Shown here in pieces: positions 23,342 through 35,516 of a stretch of DNA of 64,000 bases. Source of the stretch: Niebla homalea (Eukaryota; Ascomycota; Lecanoromycetes; Lecanorales; Ramalinaceae); assembly GCA_019925105.1 (NCBI GenBank), contig JAHGAU010000004.1, forward strand, positions 186,001 through 250,000. Direction: 5' to 3'. How positions within the stretch are numbered: the first letter of the stretch is position 1; each line of letters starts with the position of its first letter. Below the pieces are notes generated by a model. That model saw only the letters and a list, made by a program, of their open reading frames with translations, was not told the origin of the DNA and made no database searches. The position numbers were made by a program, and so were the translations under genes.

Positions 23342-24435
23342 AAGAGAGTACAGAGGGACAAGCGGGATACAATGGGGGAAATATAAGAGAAGCGTATATA
23401 GTATTTTTAGCTCCTACTTCTATTAAAAGAGGGCTAAATACCGTATACGTGCGTTTTTTCGTTTATGGCTTCTTTATCTCCTATTATCCTAATATAAAAG
23501 CGCCTTTAAGACCGTAATATTAAAGATTAAAAGTTAAAAAGGGAAAGACTACGGAAAATATAAGTATGCGATTGGACGTATAAAGGTATATAGTTATAAT
23601 AACGGGCTAATTAAGGGTAATATCCATTTATATATACTTTAAAAAGGAAAGGTAAGACTAAGTAGATTAATAAGTAACCTATACCTTATTTATATGTATA
23701 AGGGCTCCAGCTTATCCTTTATTGTGTTTTGCTATTTGAATTAAAGGTTTTAAATTATTTATTATTTCCTTAGAATTATTATAATTTCCGGCCGAAATTT
23801 AATATTGCTAAAACTATTATTAAGATTTAACGTATTACCTTGTAATAGGCGTATTAAAAAGTATTTAAATTAAGTTTTATCGTTTATCAAGGTTTATTTG
23901 ATAATTATATATAAATAACGCGTTTTTAACCTTAAGCTTCCGGGGTATAATAATATATTTTTTATTACGATAATATATTAATTAAATATACTTTTGGAAA
24001 AAAAAAATCGACCCAGGTAATTGTCGCGAACACACCCGACAAATAGTCGTAATTTTAAGTAATACAGTTAAGTTAAATCGCTTAAATCCGTAATCTCTAA
24101 GGTATTGCCGAGTCGAATGGTATAGGGTAAGCGAGAATTAAAAATCGAAGGCTGCGGGTTAACGGCCGAGCAAGATAAGTATACTGTGGACGTAATATCC
24201 GGGGTAAGGCCGTTATAGTTATTTAAATTCGTGGTAGGTGCGTGGGTGGTTTTGCGCAGGTATTAATAGCTGCACAGGCGACGGTGCAGCTGGTTCCCGC
24301 GGGTAAGGCTTCAGTACCGTTGCGGGTGGATTTAATGACAGGCCTTTAAGGACCTGCTCGTTTACTGAAATAATAAGTCCGTAGATGCTTATTTAGCTGG
24401 TGGTTAATATTATAATATCGTTAAATTATTGGTAG
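23342..24435. other. Spacer with a partly undegraded block
   Basis: 23,360-24,010 grades into RIP-like A+T-rich sequence. From 24,024 a less degraded block begins (TGTCGCGAACACACCCGAC) and continues to ~24,370 with GC-rich patches (GGTGCGTGGGTGG, GCGACGGTGCAGC). Its TGT start is LTR-like but no partner copy is present in the window. Confidence 0.4.
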
Positions 24436-24646
24436 TAGTTTTAATAAAGAGTAGCTCTTCGTATTAATACCTTATAGGCGTTACCTTAGCTTTAATATAG
24501 CTGATTTATATATAGTTTTAATAGAGAGTTACTCCCCGAGCTAAAAGTGGACTTACTCCCGAGGCTAATAATAGTTTTAAAGAATAGTTTTCCTTATTAA
24601 TATCGGATTATTACGGCGTTATCTCAACTTTAATACAGCTGATTCA
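24436..24646. repeat. Degenerate tandem repeat beside the gypsy LTR
   Basis: Unit 24,436-24,510 (TAGTTTTAATAAAGAGTAG ... CTTTAATATAGCTGATTTA) recurs at about 24,572-24,646 (TAGTTTTAAAGAATAG ... CTTTAATACAGCTGATTCA), with a further half unit at 24,513. The gypsy LTR inserted at the end of the last unit. Confidence 0.6.
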
Positions 24647-24861
24647 TGTTAGAGTGCAAGCCCCTCTGGGGTGGTTGAAAGGTAAAGGGTATATTACGTA
24701 TAACTAAAGACATTAAAGTACAGAAGGATAGGAGTAAAGGGGCCGAAGGCCCTGATATACCCAGTCGGTGATATTCCTTGTGCCGGGTTAACCCCGGGCT
24801 TGGCCCGGGGTAAGCCCGGTAAGGCCTGTACCTTAGTTATTAACACCCCTAAACCTTAATA
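24647..24861 (-). repeat. 3' LTR of the chromovirus, 215 bp
   Basis: On the plus strand it runs TGTTAGAGTGCAAG ... AACCTTAATA. Relative to the other LTR it contains ~37 extra bp with a GC-rich inverted repeat (CCCCGGGC...GCCCGGGG). An adjoining run of Cs (24,864-24,875), which is a G run on the coding strand, is the candidate polypurine tract. Confidence 0.82.
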
Positions 24862-27800
24862 TTACCCCCCCCCCTAAAAAAGGCTCGCTTTCGAGCCTAT
24901 AAGTACGCTAGAAAAGAAAAAAATTTTAAAATCAAAAATTACCCCTCTTACCCGTTATTGATTGGCCGGGTAATTAAAATGAGGTTAAGTTACCACCTAG
25001 CTTACCCGTTATTGGCTAGCCGGTTAATAATAATTATTTTAATAGCTTTAAAAAGCTATAAAATTAATTTAAAAGGTTTTTAAGCTTAATAAAAACGTAA
25101 TATATAACTTATAATATTAAGTTTTAAGTCCGGTAAAATCGTTCTTTAACTTAAATATTTAAGATAACTTTTAAAAATTACCTTAAGTATAATAATATTA
25201 ATTAAATCTCCGGGTTATAATCTAGGTTTATCCGGGTACTTTCTATAAAAAACTTTAATTAATCCTTAAGTATAAAGGAATTTTTTAACGTTAACGTAAT
25301 ATTAAATATTATCCGGGGGTAAGTTTATTTATTTAATTTTATATTATAATTTTTACTTTTAACCGGTACGCCGGGAATTAATAACTTCTTTAAGCTTTTA
25401 TTCTTTAATATCCTTTTTATTTATAATAACGGATTTAAAAAATAAATTAATTTATCTTAATAAAAATAATTTCTTTTTAATTAAAATATAAGTTAAATCG
25501 CTTATATAAAAGGTAAAATAAGCCCGGAAAATATTTAAAATATTTAATTTATAGGAAAAATAATATTATTTAAGGATAATATAAGGATTTAAGTATTTAT
25601 AATTTAACTTTTTATTTAATTAATTAATTATTAAATACTTAAAGTTTATATAAATTTTATTATTTATTTTAAACTTTACGTCTTAACGTTAATAATTAAT
25701 TTGTTTAAACGTATTATTATAAGTTTTATTTAAATTTATTATATTTAAGATTTCTTATATAATTTTAATAATATTAATAACTTTTTTAATTTAAAGTTAT
25801 TTACGGGCGGTAATATATTTAATATTATTAAACTTAAATAATATCCTTAAGTAAAAGCTTTTATTAAAATAAAAAAATATTATTTTAATTAATTAATTTA
25901 AGTTATTATTATCCGTAAATTTTATTATAAATAATTATTATATTTAATTATCTTATAAATAATTTACGTAAATTCGGAATCCTTATTTTATTTTTTAATT
26001 TATTCTTTTAATTTAATTATTACTTTTAATATAATAAAGAATTAAGGTTTAAGGGTTGATTTTAAGTTAATATAATAAAGAGTATTATATTTTATTAATA
26101 AATTACGGGCCGTAATTTAAAATAATATTATCCGAAAAACTATAATACTTAAATACTTTTTTAATAAAAAGTTAAATTATTTTTTTAACGGAAATCCCTT
26201 CTTTTTTAACGTAATAAAAAATATAATATTAACCTTTAAATAATATATAAATTACGGTAAAAATAATATTTATATTTTTATACTTAAGTAATCCGGTAAT
26301 AAAGTTAATTAAAAAATTAATTTATCTTTATTCCGGGATTTTTAATTAATAAAATAATTTTACGGGCTTTTATTATGGGGTTTTAAATTGAAAATAAATA
26401 TTATAATTTAAAATATAACGGTTAATATTATTTTATAAAGTAAATTAAAAAAAATACCGGAAAATAAATTTAATCGTATAATCCCGGCCGGGGTAACCGT
26501 TAATTAATTTATTATAAATATATTTTAAAACCTCCGTAATAAACGGCGTTAATACTTATAATTTACCTTTATTAATAAGGATATCGGACTGAACTTTAAT
26601 ACGGATTAAAAATACGTTTTTAAAATTAAATAACTTATTTTCCGTAATTGCTTTTTTAAACTTTTTAAGTTTTTATCGGTATAATTGACTTTACGGATTT
26701 ACTTATAAAACCCGAGTTCTTTAAGGATTAAATGGGTTAATATTAATATTTCTTCCTTTTTATTTAAGGTTAAAACTTTAAAGTATTTAAAGGGTAAAAT
26801 AATTTAAAATTAATTTTTAACCTTATTATCGTTATCGTTTTAAGGTTAATAATTAAGTATCTAAATAAAAGCGTCGGCCTCATTATTTTATTTATTTGGG
26901 TAATAAATAATCTTAAAATTAAACTTAGAAAAAGTATTAAAGTATTTAACTTAATATTTCATAAGCTTTTAACTCTTAATAAAGTATTTTAAGGCTTAAT
27001 TATCGCTAAAAATACGGAAAGGTTTTTTAATTATTTTTAGTTTTAACCGTTAATTCTTTAACTATTTAATAATAATAAAAAATTCTTTATTATAAATATT
27101 ATAATTATATTTAACCGGTAATATACTTTTAAAATAATAAGTTATTAAGTATAACTTTTTGGCCTTATTATATTAAAAAAGAATATTGCCGGAAACGTAA
27201 TCCGAAGAATTAATTTTAAAGATTATTTCTTTATCGGGATTATAATAAATTAATATAAAAATTGTAATAAGAGTTTCTTTAAGTATTATATAAGCCTTTT
27301 AATATTCCGGGGATTATATAAATAAAATTTCTTTTTTAATAAGTTTTAAAAAAGGTTTTATTATCTTAAAGAATTAAGGGATAAATCTTTAATAAAAGTT
27401 ATAAAATCTAATAAATCCTTAAAGGGCTTTAAGGTTAATTAAAACCAATTAATTTTTAACCTTATTTATCTTCTTAAAATCTACTTTAAATCCGTTAATA
27501 ATAAGAATAAGCCTTAAAAATTTAATTTATTATATTTTAAATTTATACTTCCGGATATTTATTTATAAATCGATATTATAAAAACGTTTTAATATTAAAC
27601 GTATATATTAAATATACTTTTTTTTAATAATATTATAAATAATAATATTATTTAAGTAAACTTAAATAAAAATATTTAGTTAATTAAATAGGATTTTATT
27701 TATATATTATTAATATAAAGTAAAGTTATTAATTAAGTTAAAAGGTATAACTTTATACTTAAAAACATTTAATAAAATAATAAATGTTATAAAGTTTTTA

Positions 27801-30800
27801 TTCTCCGGATATATATAAAGCTTATTAAAGGCCGTAATAATATTTAAATGGGTAATTTACGTATAATTAATAACTCGGGATAATATTTTTTCTATTAAAA
27901 AAATAAAGTATCGATTTTTCTTTATAATAACGTTAATATTATAATAATTTACGTATAATCGTAAATCGCCGTTAAACCTAAAAGCAAAAAGGATAAGGGA
28001 TTTATAAGTAACTTTATTAAGCTTAATAAATCCTTTTTTTAAGTTCTTAATAATATATTTTTTTAATTTTTAAAGTTTATAGCTTAAGAATAAATAAATA
28101 TAACTCCGGAAAAGGATTCCTTTAAAGGTTAAGTTAATTTTATAATTATAGTTTTAATATAAAAGTAACTTATTTACCGTTACGTAATTAAAGATATCCT
28201 TAAAATCGTAATATTCCGTTAAAAGTTTAACCGTAATCTTATTTATAAAAGTTAATTCCTTTATAAAGTTATCTTTATAAGTTATTATAACGGAGATATT
28301 AACGGGGGTATTATTAAGAAAATTTAAATAATTAATTAAGTCCGTTATTAAAGTATAAAAAATTTAAGTCCTTTTTTCCTTTTAAGTTTTTATAATAATA
28401 TAGAAAACCATTATATTAATAACTTTAATTAAAAAAAGCCTTTTTTCTTTAATAAATTTTATAAAAAGAAGATTATTTAATAGTTTCTTTTTTTTTTCCT
28501 GGGGTTTTATTAACTTTAATTTTTTACTTTTTAAAAATATATTTAAAGCTTAATAAATTAAAGTTATAATTTAAAAAAACTCCGGAATAAACTTTACGTT
28601 TTAATAATTAACCTTATTATAATTATATTAATTTAATATAAAAAAAATCTTATTAATTATAAGGTAAATAAATATATAATACCGTTTTATTTAAAGTTTT
28701 TTAAGGATTATATTATATATTTTAAATTAAATAATAAATATAAAGGATTAACTTTTTAAGTAACCCTTTATAATTATCCGGGGATAAATTATATAAATAA
28801 TAGGCCGTAAGTATTTACCCTTATAATCTTAAATAAACATAAATCGGGAAAAAGCTAAAAAAGAAATTTAAAGTATTACGTAAACTTATAAAATAATTTA
28901 TTTATTAATAAAATAATAACCGGTAATATTTAAATTAATTAAAAAAAAAAAATATTAATTTTTATAACTTATAAACTTATTAATAATTTAGGGTTTATTA
29001 TTTTAAACGTTAAAGGGGTTTTTACTATTAATATACCCGATCGTTAAAATTTAAAAGTAATACGCGTTTTTATTCTTTATAATAACTTTTATAAAGTTTA
29101 ATTTTTTATTAATAATCCGTTTAAATTATTAAATAAAATATTTTTAAAAATATAAAAGATTTAACCGCTTTAATTACGGATAAATTCTTCGTTTAAGTTA
29201 AAGGCAATATAATAAACTTAAACGGAACGCTTTTAAATATTACTTTAATTACGTTAATAATTAAGATAATTAACTTAAAAATAATTCTTTTAATAAATAA
29301 AGTATTTAACGTCCGGAGGGAAAGTTAACTTTATAACGGCGGGAGTAATTTATCGGAACTTAGGCCCTTTAAAACTTTTAATTCCATTAAGGGGTTTAAA
29401 GGAAATAATACGGGTTTTTATAATGTTTTTAGTTTCTTTAATAAAGGTTTTATTCGGGTTAAGGGTTTTTATTAATAATAATATTTTGAACGTTAAAAAC
29501 GGTTTATCCTTTTAAGGTATACCCGGGTTTCGTTTAAATTATTTAAATTATAACTTCCTTAAAAAGGTTTTCGTGAAATTAATTAAAAAGTTAAGTAATT
29601 AATTTATAAACTATAATTTTTAAGTTCCTTTTAAGATTTACGTACTTAAAAACCTTAATTAAACGGGTAAAGTTAAAATAAAATATTATAAATTTATCCT
29701 TAATTAATATTTTTAAAGCTTAAAAATTATTAATTTAATTTTTTTTTTTTAATTAACGTTTTTAAAAATTTAATTTAAAAAAATTTAAAATTCTTTAAGA
29801 ATTTTAAAGTTTAATAAAATATTATTATTATATTCCGTTTTTAATTATTTAAGGACTTAAGGATTTAATAATATTAAAATATAATTAACTTAAGCTTATA
29901 TAATTAAATATTAATTTTTATTTTTCCGGAGTTTAATAATAATATAACGTTTAAAGAAACGGTATTAATTATAATCCTCCTTATAAAAAATTTAAAATCC
30001 TTAATTTTAATTAACTTAAACTTTTATAAAGGGTAAAGAATACCGTAAATCGATAAAATAAAAGGGTTAAATTATTCTATCGGAGATTTTTAAGTTTAAT
30101 AATAAGGTTTATATTTTAACTTTTTAATTTACGGTTACGGATTTTTAATACCTTAAAACGGTTTAAATCTTCTAAAGGAGGGGAATTACCGTAATTTCAC
30201 TATTATAAATAAAAAATTTAATTTATTTTTAATTATAGGTTTTTCTTAATATCATTTAATTTTATTTAAAAAACTTATACCTTATTATTTACGTCCTTAT
30301 AATATTAAGTACCAATATTATATTCTTAATATAGAAGGTTTAATTACTTTAAGAATTCTTTAAATTTCTTAAATAATACGGATTAAAAAGTAAAATAAAT
30401 ATTAGTCTTTATAAAGTATAAAATACGTTTAATTAATTCCTTTAAAATAATACCCTTTAATTTATAACGATACCAATAAGTAATATAGTCTTTATATCCC
30501 CCGTAATTATTATTCAAAATTAGGTTCCCGGTAATTAAATAATCTATTGGGTCCTTATTTTTCAATTTTATTAAGAAGGGATTTTATCCTCAATAAATAA
30601 TATTAATTAATTAAGGTCCCCTTAAGAACCGTTTTATAAGTTATATTTTAACGTAAAAACTTTTAATAGAGAAGATTATTAAGGTTTATTATTTATAATC
30701 TTAATAAATAAAAAGTAAATAAAAGGTAGGTTAAAGTTAAAAAAAGATAAAGGTAAATAAAAAAAAAATTAGGAAAAAAAGAAAAAAATAGATTTTTTAA

Positions 30801-31382
30801 TTTTTCCGTTAAGCGGATTCTGTATTATAAGGGTAATATTATAGGGTAAAACAATAAAATTTATATTATAATAAAGTTTAATATTACTCCCTTATATTAT
30901 AAAGTATTCTTTAAAGTATTTTTTCTTCCCGGTATTAAATACCCTATATTATAAAGTAAATATAAAATTAAATATCTTAATAAAAAATTCTAGGAAATAA
31001 AAAGGTAAATAATAAATAAGGATTTTATAGGCTTTTATAAGTTTATTCTTAATTAAATTTATAATATTTTTAAGGTTTACTTTATTTATAGCCTTTAAAT
31101 CGCTTTATTAAAGTTTAACTTTTTAAATTAATTCTTTATATAGCTTAATAGAATCAATATCTACCTATTTAAAGCTATCGTAACCTTCCGTTTTAATTAT
31201 TAACGTTTTTTTATAACCTATCCGGATATTAATCGCCGTACGTTTTAACCGTAATTATCGCCCGTTTAATATTATTAATAACTGTCGGTTTACCGTCCGC
31301 TACTAATAAATATTATTAATAAAAGCCTTTATTTTACCTTACTATTCCTTATAAAAACGTAAATAAGTTGACTTTAATATAA

Positions 31383-31560
31383 TATTAAAGTATAAGCCCC
31401 TTTAAGGTGGTTAAAAGGTAAAGGGTATATTACGTATAATTAAAGATATTAAAGTACAGAAGTGTAGGAGTGAAGGGGCCGAAGGCCCTAATATACCCAG
31501 TCGGTGACATTCCTTGTGCCGGGCTAGCACCTCAGCTACCAACACCCCTGAACCCTGACA
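31383..31560 (-). repeat. 5' LTR of the chromovirus, 178 bp
   Basis: Aligned with the 3' LTR over AAGGTAAAGGGTATATTACG, GGGGCCGAAGGCCCT and ATACCCAGTCGGTGA. It ends AACCCTGACA where the other LTR has AACCTTAATA, and starts TATTAAAG where the other has TGTTAGAG, all RIP-type transitions. Confidence 0.82.
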
Positions 31561-32051
31561 ACTCATATAATTATTAATTAAAGAATTGCTCTTATCTTAT
31601 TGAGGATAAGGCTTCCTAGTTCTGAGGGTAATTAGGACCGAAAATAATAGGCTTAAAATCTCGATTCAACGTAAATGTTAAAGGCGTGGTCTTCATGGTT
31701 TCTCTTGGAGCTTTTAATATAAGCTAAGGGAAGATTTGCTCAGATTACTCTCTTTTTATCGTGGTTATAAGTATGTTATGACTAATGTTGGTGTTACCAT
31801 CTTACCTATAGAACAAAGACGACTTTAATATACTTTTAATAAGAGATCTATGCTCTTAATAAGGGTATAACTGGTCGTAATGTCATTGGATTGACTGATA
31901 ACTAAAATATTGGTTTTCTGGTAAGTGCGATCCGGGTGGTCGCTCGTCTTACTGGTGATTTAAATTGCTGGTGAAACGTACGTTTATCCCGTGTCGTCTA
32001 TATCTTAAGTAGTACGATAAGAATTGTGATCTTTAGCTATTATTACCAAAT
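31561..32051. other. Spacer, mildly degraded, no gene recognised
   Basis: Composition is intermediate, with CpA and TpG still present (for example GTGGTTATAAGTATGTTATG). No open frame of note. This may be old unique sequence between two insertions. Confidence 0.35.
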
Positions 32052-32201
32052 TGTAAGAGCCCTAGTAAAATATATAGATAATATAATATATGAATAATGA
32101 TATAAGTGAGTATAGTGGAGCTATATATAGTGCGAGTGCGGGTGCCAAGCAATATAGAGCCCCGTTCCGCGGTAAGGATCAGCTCTGCTGAGTCCCTAAC
32201 A
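32052..32201 (-). repeat. Solo LTR, 150 bp, related to the one at 63,624
   Basis: On the minus strand it begins TGTTAGGGACTCAGC and ends TTACA. It shares TGTTAGG...CTCAGC, CTTACCGCGGAACGGG-like and GCTTGGCACCCGCAC segments with the LTR at 63,624-63,797. Flanks do not give a clean TSD. Confidence 0.6.
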
Positions 32202-32378
32202 TTAATCATTAAATTAATAAAATATGAATTTATAAGTAAGATTAACTTTATTTATCGTAAAATAAACCGCATAAGCTCTATAATAGGCTTATACGCCATA
32301 ATCTAAGCTTATTATTTAATTATAAAGGCCTTTTAAGGACTTAAGCATATAATAATTAAAATGAAAACGAAAAAAAAA

Positions 32379-32640
32379 TGTTATGAGGATACTGGCTCCT
32401 AAGGGCTACTGGGTGGTGCACCTGGTGGACGGACCATGAGTATTGCGGTAGCAATATATAAGCGAGTTACTCAGGTCGTTTATTCCAGTTACTAGCTATA
32501 AGGGGTAAGGTAGCTTAACGTATATGAAGAAGGGGCCTTTTTAATTAATATTTATACTTTTATTCTTTATAGTTATTCTTTCAATTAATATATACCCTTA
32601 TAACTTTATTTTAAGCATGGCTTTTATTATAAAAATAACT
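32379..32640 (+). repeat. LTR-like repeat, third copy of the 13.7/17.3-kb family
   Basis: Starts TGTTATGAGG and follows the same order of conserved blocks as 17,291-17,545, but is less RIP-mutated (GTGGTGCACCTGGTGGACGG). No second LTR or TSD is visible nearby, so it may be a solo LTR. Confidence 0.55.
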
Positions 32641-34479
32641 ATTGACCCTTCCTGTAATTATATATAAACGTAACTATTTTTAGATAAACCCCGGGAATTT
32701 CATATTTTACCGGAATTGATACATTTTATAATATATAATAAAAAAATAATTAAAAAACAATAAGTCCCCTCAATTAATAATAATTAATTACATATAAAAT
32801 ATTACAAAAAGAAAATAACTTAAATCCTTCTTAAAAAAAATTAAAGAATGTAGAATCAGAACCGGAATAAAAATAAAGATAAAAGCTTCAGTCCTTATTA
32901 TTTTAAAATATTAAGAATATACTTTATATTTCTTTTATTCTTATTTTTTTTTTGTAAAATAACGGATTCTTTCATTGAACTTAATTTTTAAAAACGCTTT
33001 ATCTTATAAACTTATAAACCTTTGAAGCTTAAAGTTAAAAATAATAATACAAAAATAACGGACTTTATTTTTAAAGATTTTTTTTATATAAGTTAATCTA
33101 CGTTTTATAACTAAATTACTCGATAAGTGTATATATAAAAAGAACGCGATAATTATTTGAAATATCGTAAATAATTATTATTTACTTTAACGAATATGAA
33201 ATAACCTTAACAAAGTCTTAAAAAACTTAATTAACTTTAAGTTAAAAATGATAAAAATATTAAATTTATTAAATAAAAATTATGTTGATAGCTTTAAAAC
33301 TATTACTTAAATTAAAATTTAACGCCTTTATCTTAAAACTTTACTCTTATCATTGATTATTAATATTAACATTTAACTTAAGACTATGTTTAAAGTAATT
33401 AAGTTAATATATATAAATGATATATAATTACGGGAATAAATATAAACCGGTACGTTTAACAAGGAAGATAAACGAAAGGAACTTATACTAAAAATAAAAG
33501 ATCCTTTTATTTTTATAGATAAAATAGATAATAATGTTTTATATAAAGATTAAAAAGTTATTATTTAAGACCGATTTAAACGTTACTATAGTTATTACTT
33601 TATAAATAACATTAAAATAATATTTATATATAATAATACGAGAAAGAAAATGTTAAAACATATTTATTTATAATAAGAAAAAATAGTAAATAATTGATAT
33701 CTTTAATTAAAAGATATCTTTAATTATATAAGTAATATTTATGAAATAAATCGAAAAAATAAAGTATTCAGTAAATATTGTATGATTCATTAAGATAATA
33801 TTAATAAATTTAAAAGTTTTAAAAATAATATATTCCGACTTATTAATATCTTTAAATACCGCGATAAATAAACATAAAATAATCTAAATAGTTAAAATAC
33901 TACGACTTAAAGATATACTGTAAATAATCTTTTTAATGTTTTATTCCGGTAAAATAAAGGTTTTATATAATGAACTTCAAGAGGTAAAGAATAATTAAAT
34001 TGTAATATCGGAAAAAAAAGAAAAAAATTACTTATTAATAAAATAAAATAAATAAAATAAAAAGATGTTCTTAAAACTATAAAGGAAAAGCGAACTATAT
34101 ATATAGCTCCTTCCTTAATTAAAGATAATAAATGAGTAGAACGTTTTAAGAATAAATAATATTTTAAACTTTATGATTATTTAAAGAAACTTAACTAACT
34201 CTTAACGAGTTATTCTTAAAAAAGGATAAGGTAAAATAAAGTAAAATAAAAAGGATTTAAAAAAACAAATAGCAGTTTAGAAAATTGGTTATTTTATCAT
34301 TAACGCGAATAAAAACATAAAGTAATAAGTATTAATATTAATTATTTCATCAAGAAATTTGTTATCATATTATATACTTTAATTATAAATAAAAAAAAAG
34401 TCCAAATTATTTTACATTTATAAATATAGGAGTTATAGGTTATTCCTTTATTAATATTATTCTTATATATTCTTTTTAT
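32641..34479. other. A+T-rich decayed sequence, origin unresolved
   Basis: Nearly 1.8 kb of RIP-like sequence with no readable motif in any frame. It is probably transposon debris but no family can be named. Confidence 0.35.
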
Positions 34480-34860
34480 AGTAATCTTAATATTAATATA
34501 AGACCTTTATTAAATAAGAAAACAATAAACGGTTTTAATAATAATATACATTGGTTTATTAAGGTATAATATAAGTAAAACAAGAAGGGAATTAACCTTA
34601 TTTATATTTAAGAGGCTAAGAAAGGTATATCTAAACCGTTATTTAATATAAAGGAAATAGAAACTAAAAGGATTATAGAGATAAAGGCGGCTGCGATTAT
34701 TAAGTAAATTAAATCGCAATAAATCGAATATTAAACGTAGATATAAAAGATTAATCCCTTAAAAGCGGCGGTACTTAACTTTAAGTATAAAAAAACAATC
34801 TTAATAAATACCTCCGCCGTTACTGGATTATAAAAAAGTAGGATAATATGTTAATAATTT
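34480..34860 (+). mobile_element. LINE fragment G (ORF2 3' part), target of LINE E
   Basis: From about 34,560 to 34,860 the sequence is collinear with copy B near 48,270-48,530 and copy D near 61,690-62,020 (for example AATAAATACCTCCGCCGTTACTGGATTATAA versus D's AATAAGTATCTCCGGCGTTACGGGATTATAA, shortened here). It is cut at ~34,860 by the start of E. The left boundary is approximate and the 3' end should lie beyond the window, after E. Confidence 0.65.
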
Positions 34861-35356
34861 GAAAACTTGAAAATGGCGACGAACGAGGAGACCCCAAGGG
34901 TCCAAAAGGATACGTATACGTATAGCTCGAGTAATAGTAAGGTAGATATCTGAAATACGATAAGTATAGGTAACGTAATAATCGAAATTAAAAAGGTAGA
35001 AAGGCAAACGGCCGATATTGGTCGAGATAGTGGTAAGTTATATAAATAACATAATAAAAAAAAGATAAAAAGTTCTTAGATTAAATAAAAAACCTATAAA
35101 TAATAAAATATACGTAAGGAAATACATAAAGAGCGTAAAAAGGATATAATTATAATAAGTAAATAAACGATTAAAGAAGTTAAAATAATAATTATAATAA
35201 AGAAAACGGAAAATAAATATACGTAAAATAATAATAACGATACAATTATTAAAAACTTATAAAATAAAAAGAAAGAAATAAAAAAAGTAAGTTATTATAT
35301 AATTAAAGGCAGGCTATAAAAAGATTAAACCGATAAATATATAAAGGAAACGTCAT

Positions 35357-35516
35357 TACTCCCCCAACCGGTACGGGATTAATACCGCCGGAAAGGTACG
35401 GTATAGGTACGGTATAGGTACGGGACCGGTACGGGAAAGGGAAAGGGTATCCTTATCCCGTACCGGTGGTAAACAGTATAGGACGGTACGGTACTGGGAA
35501 ATATTAAGATACCGGT
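35357..35516. repeat. Left terminal region of the hAT-like element
   Basis: A GC-rich end with at least five GGTACGG/CCGTACC motifs (GGTACGGTATAGGTACGG and so on). It matches the right end of the MITE at 13,895-14,356 (GGGATTAATNCCGC, AAGGGTANCCTTATCCCG). Confidence 0.85.

Larger units (their letters stand above)
24647..31560 (-). mobile_element. Ty3/gypsy chromovirus, full-length with two LTRs, RIP-dead
   Basis: A 6.9-kb element between LTRs 24,647-24,861 and 31,383-31,560, with 5-bp flanks ATTCA (24,642-24,646) and ACTCA (31,561-31,565) that differ by one C-to-T. Minus-strand RT at 27,973-27,780 reads N-G-D-L-R-L-Y-V-N-Y...K-N-R-Y-F-I-F-L-I-E-K-I-L...A-F-N-K-L, matching gypsy DGSLRxCVDYRxLN...KNRYPLPLIDEIL. 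A degraded chromodomain (Y-R-K-Y-P-D-K-P-R-L-*-P-G-D-L-I, for WKGYP...TWEP.EDL) lies at 25,249-25,200 near the 3' end, as in chromoviruses that target heterochromatin. Integrase lies between but is not readable. gag is expected at about 29-31.3 kb and not identified. Trp codons and Asp codons are lost by RIP-type changes. Confidence 0.85.
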
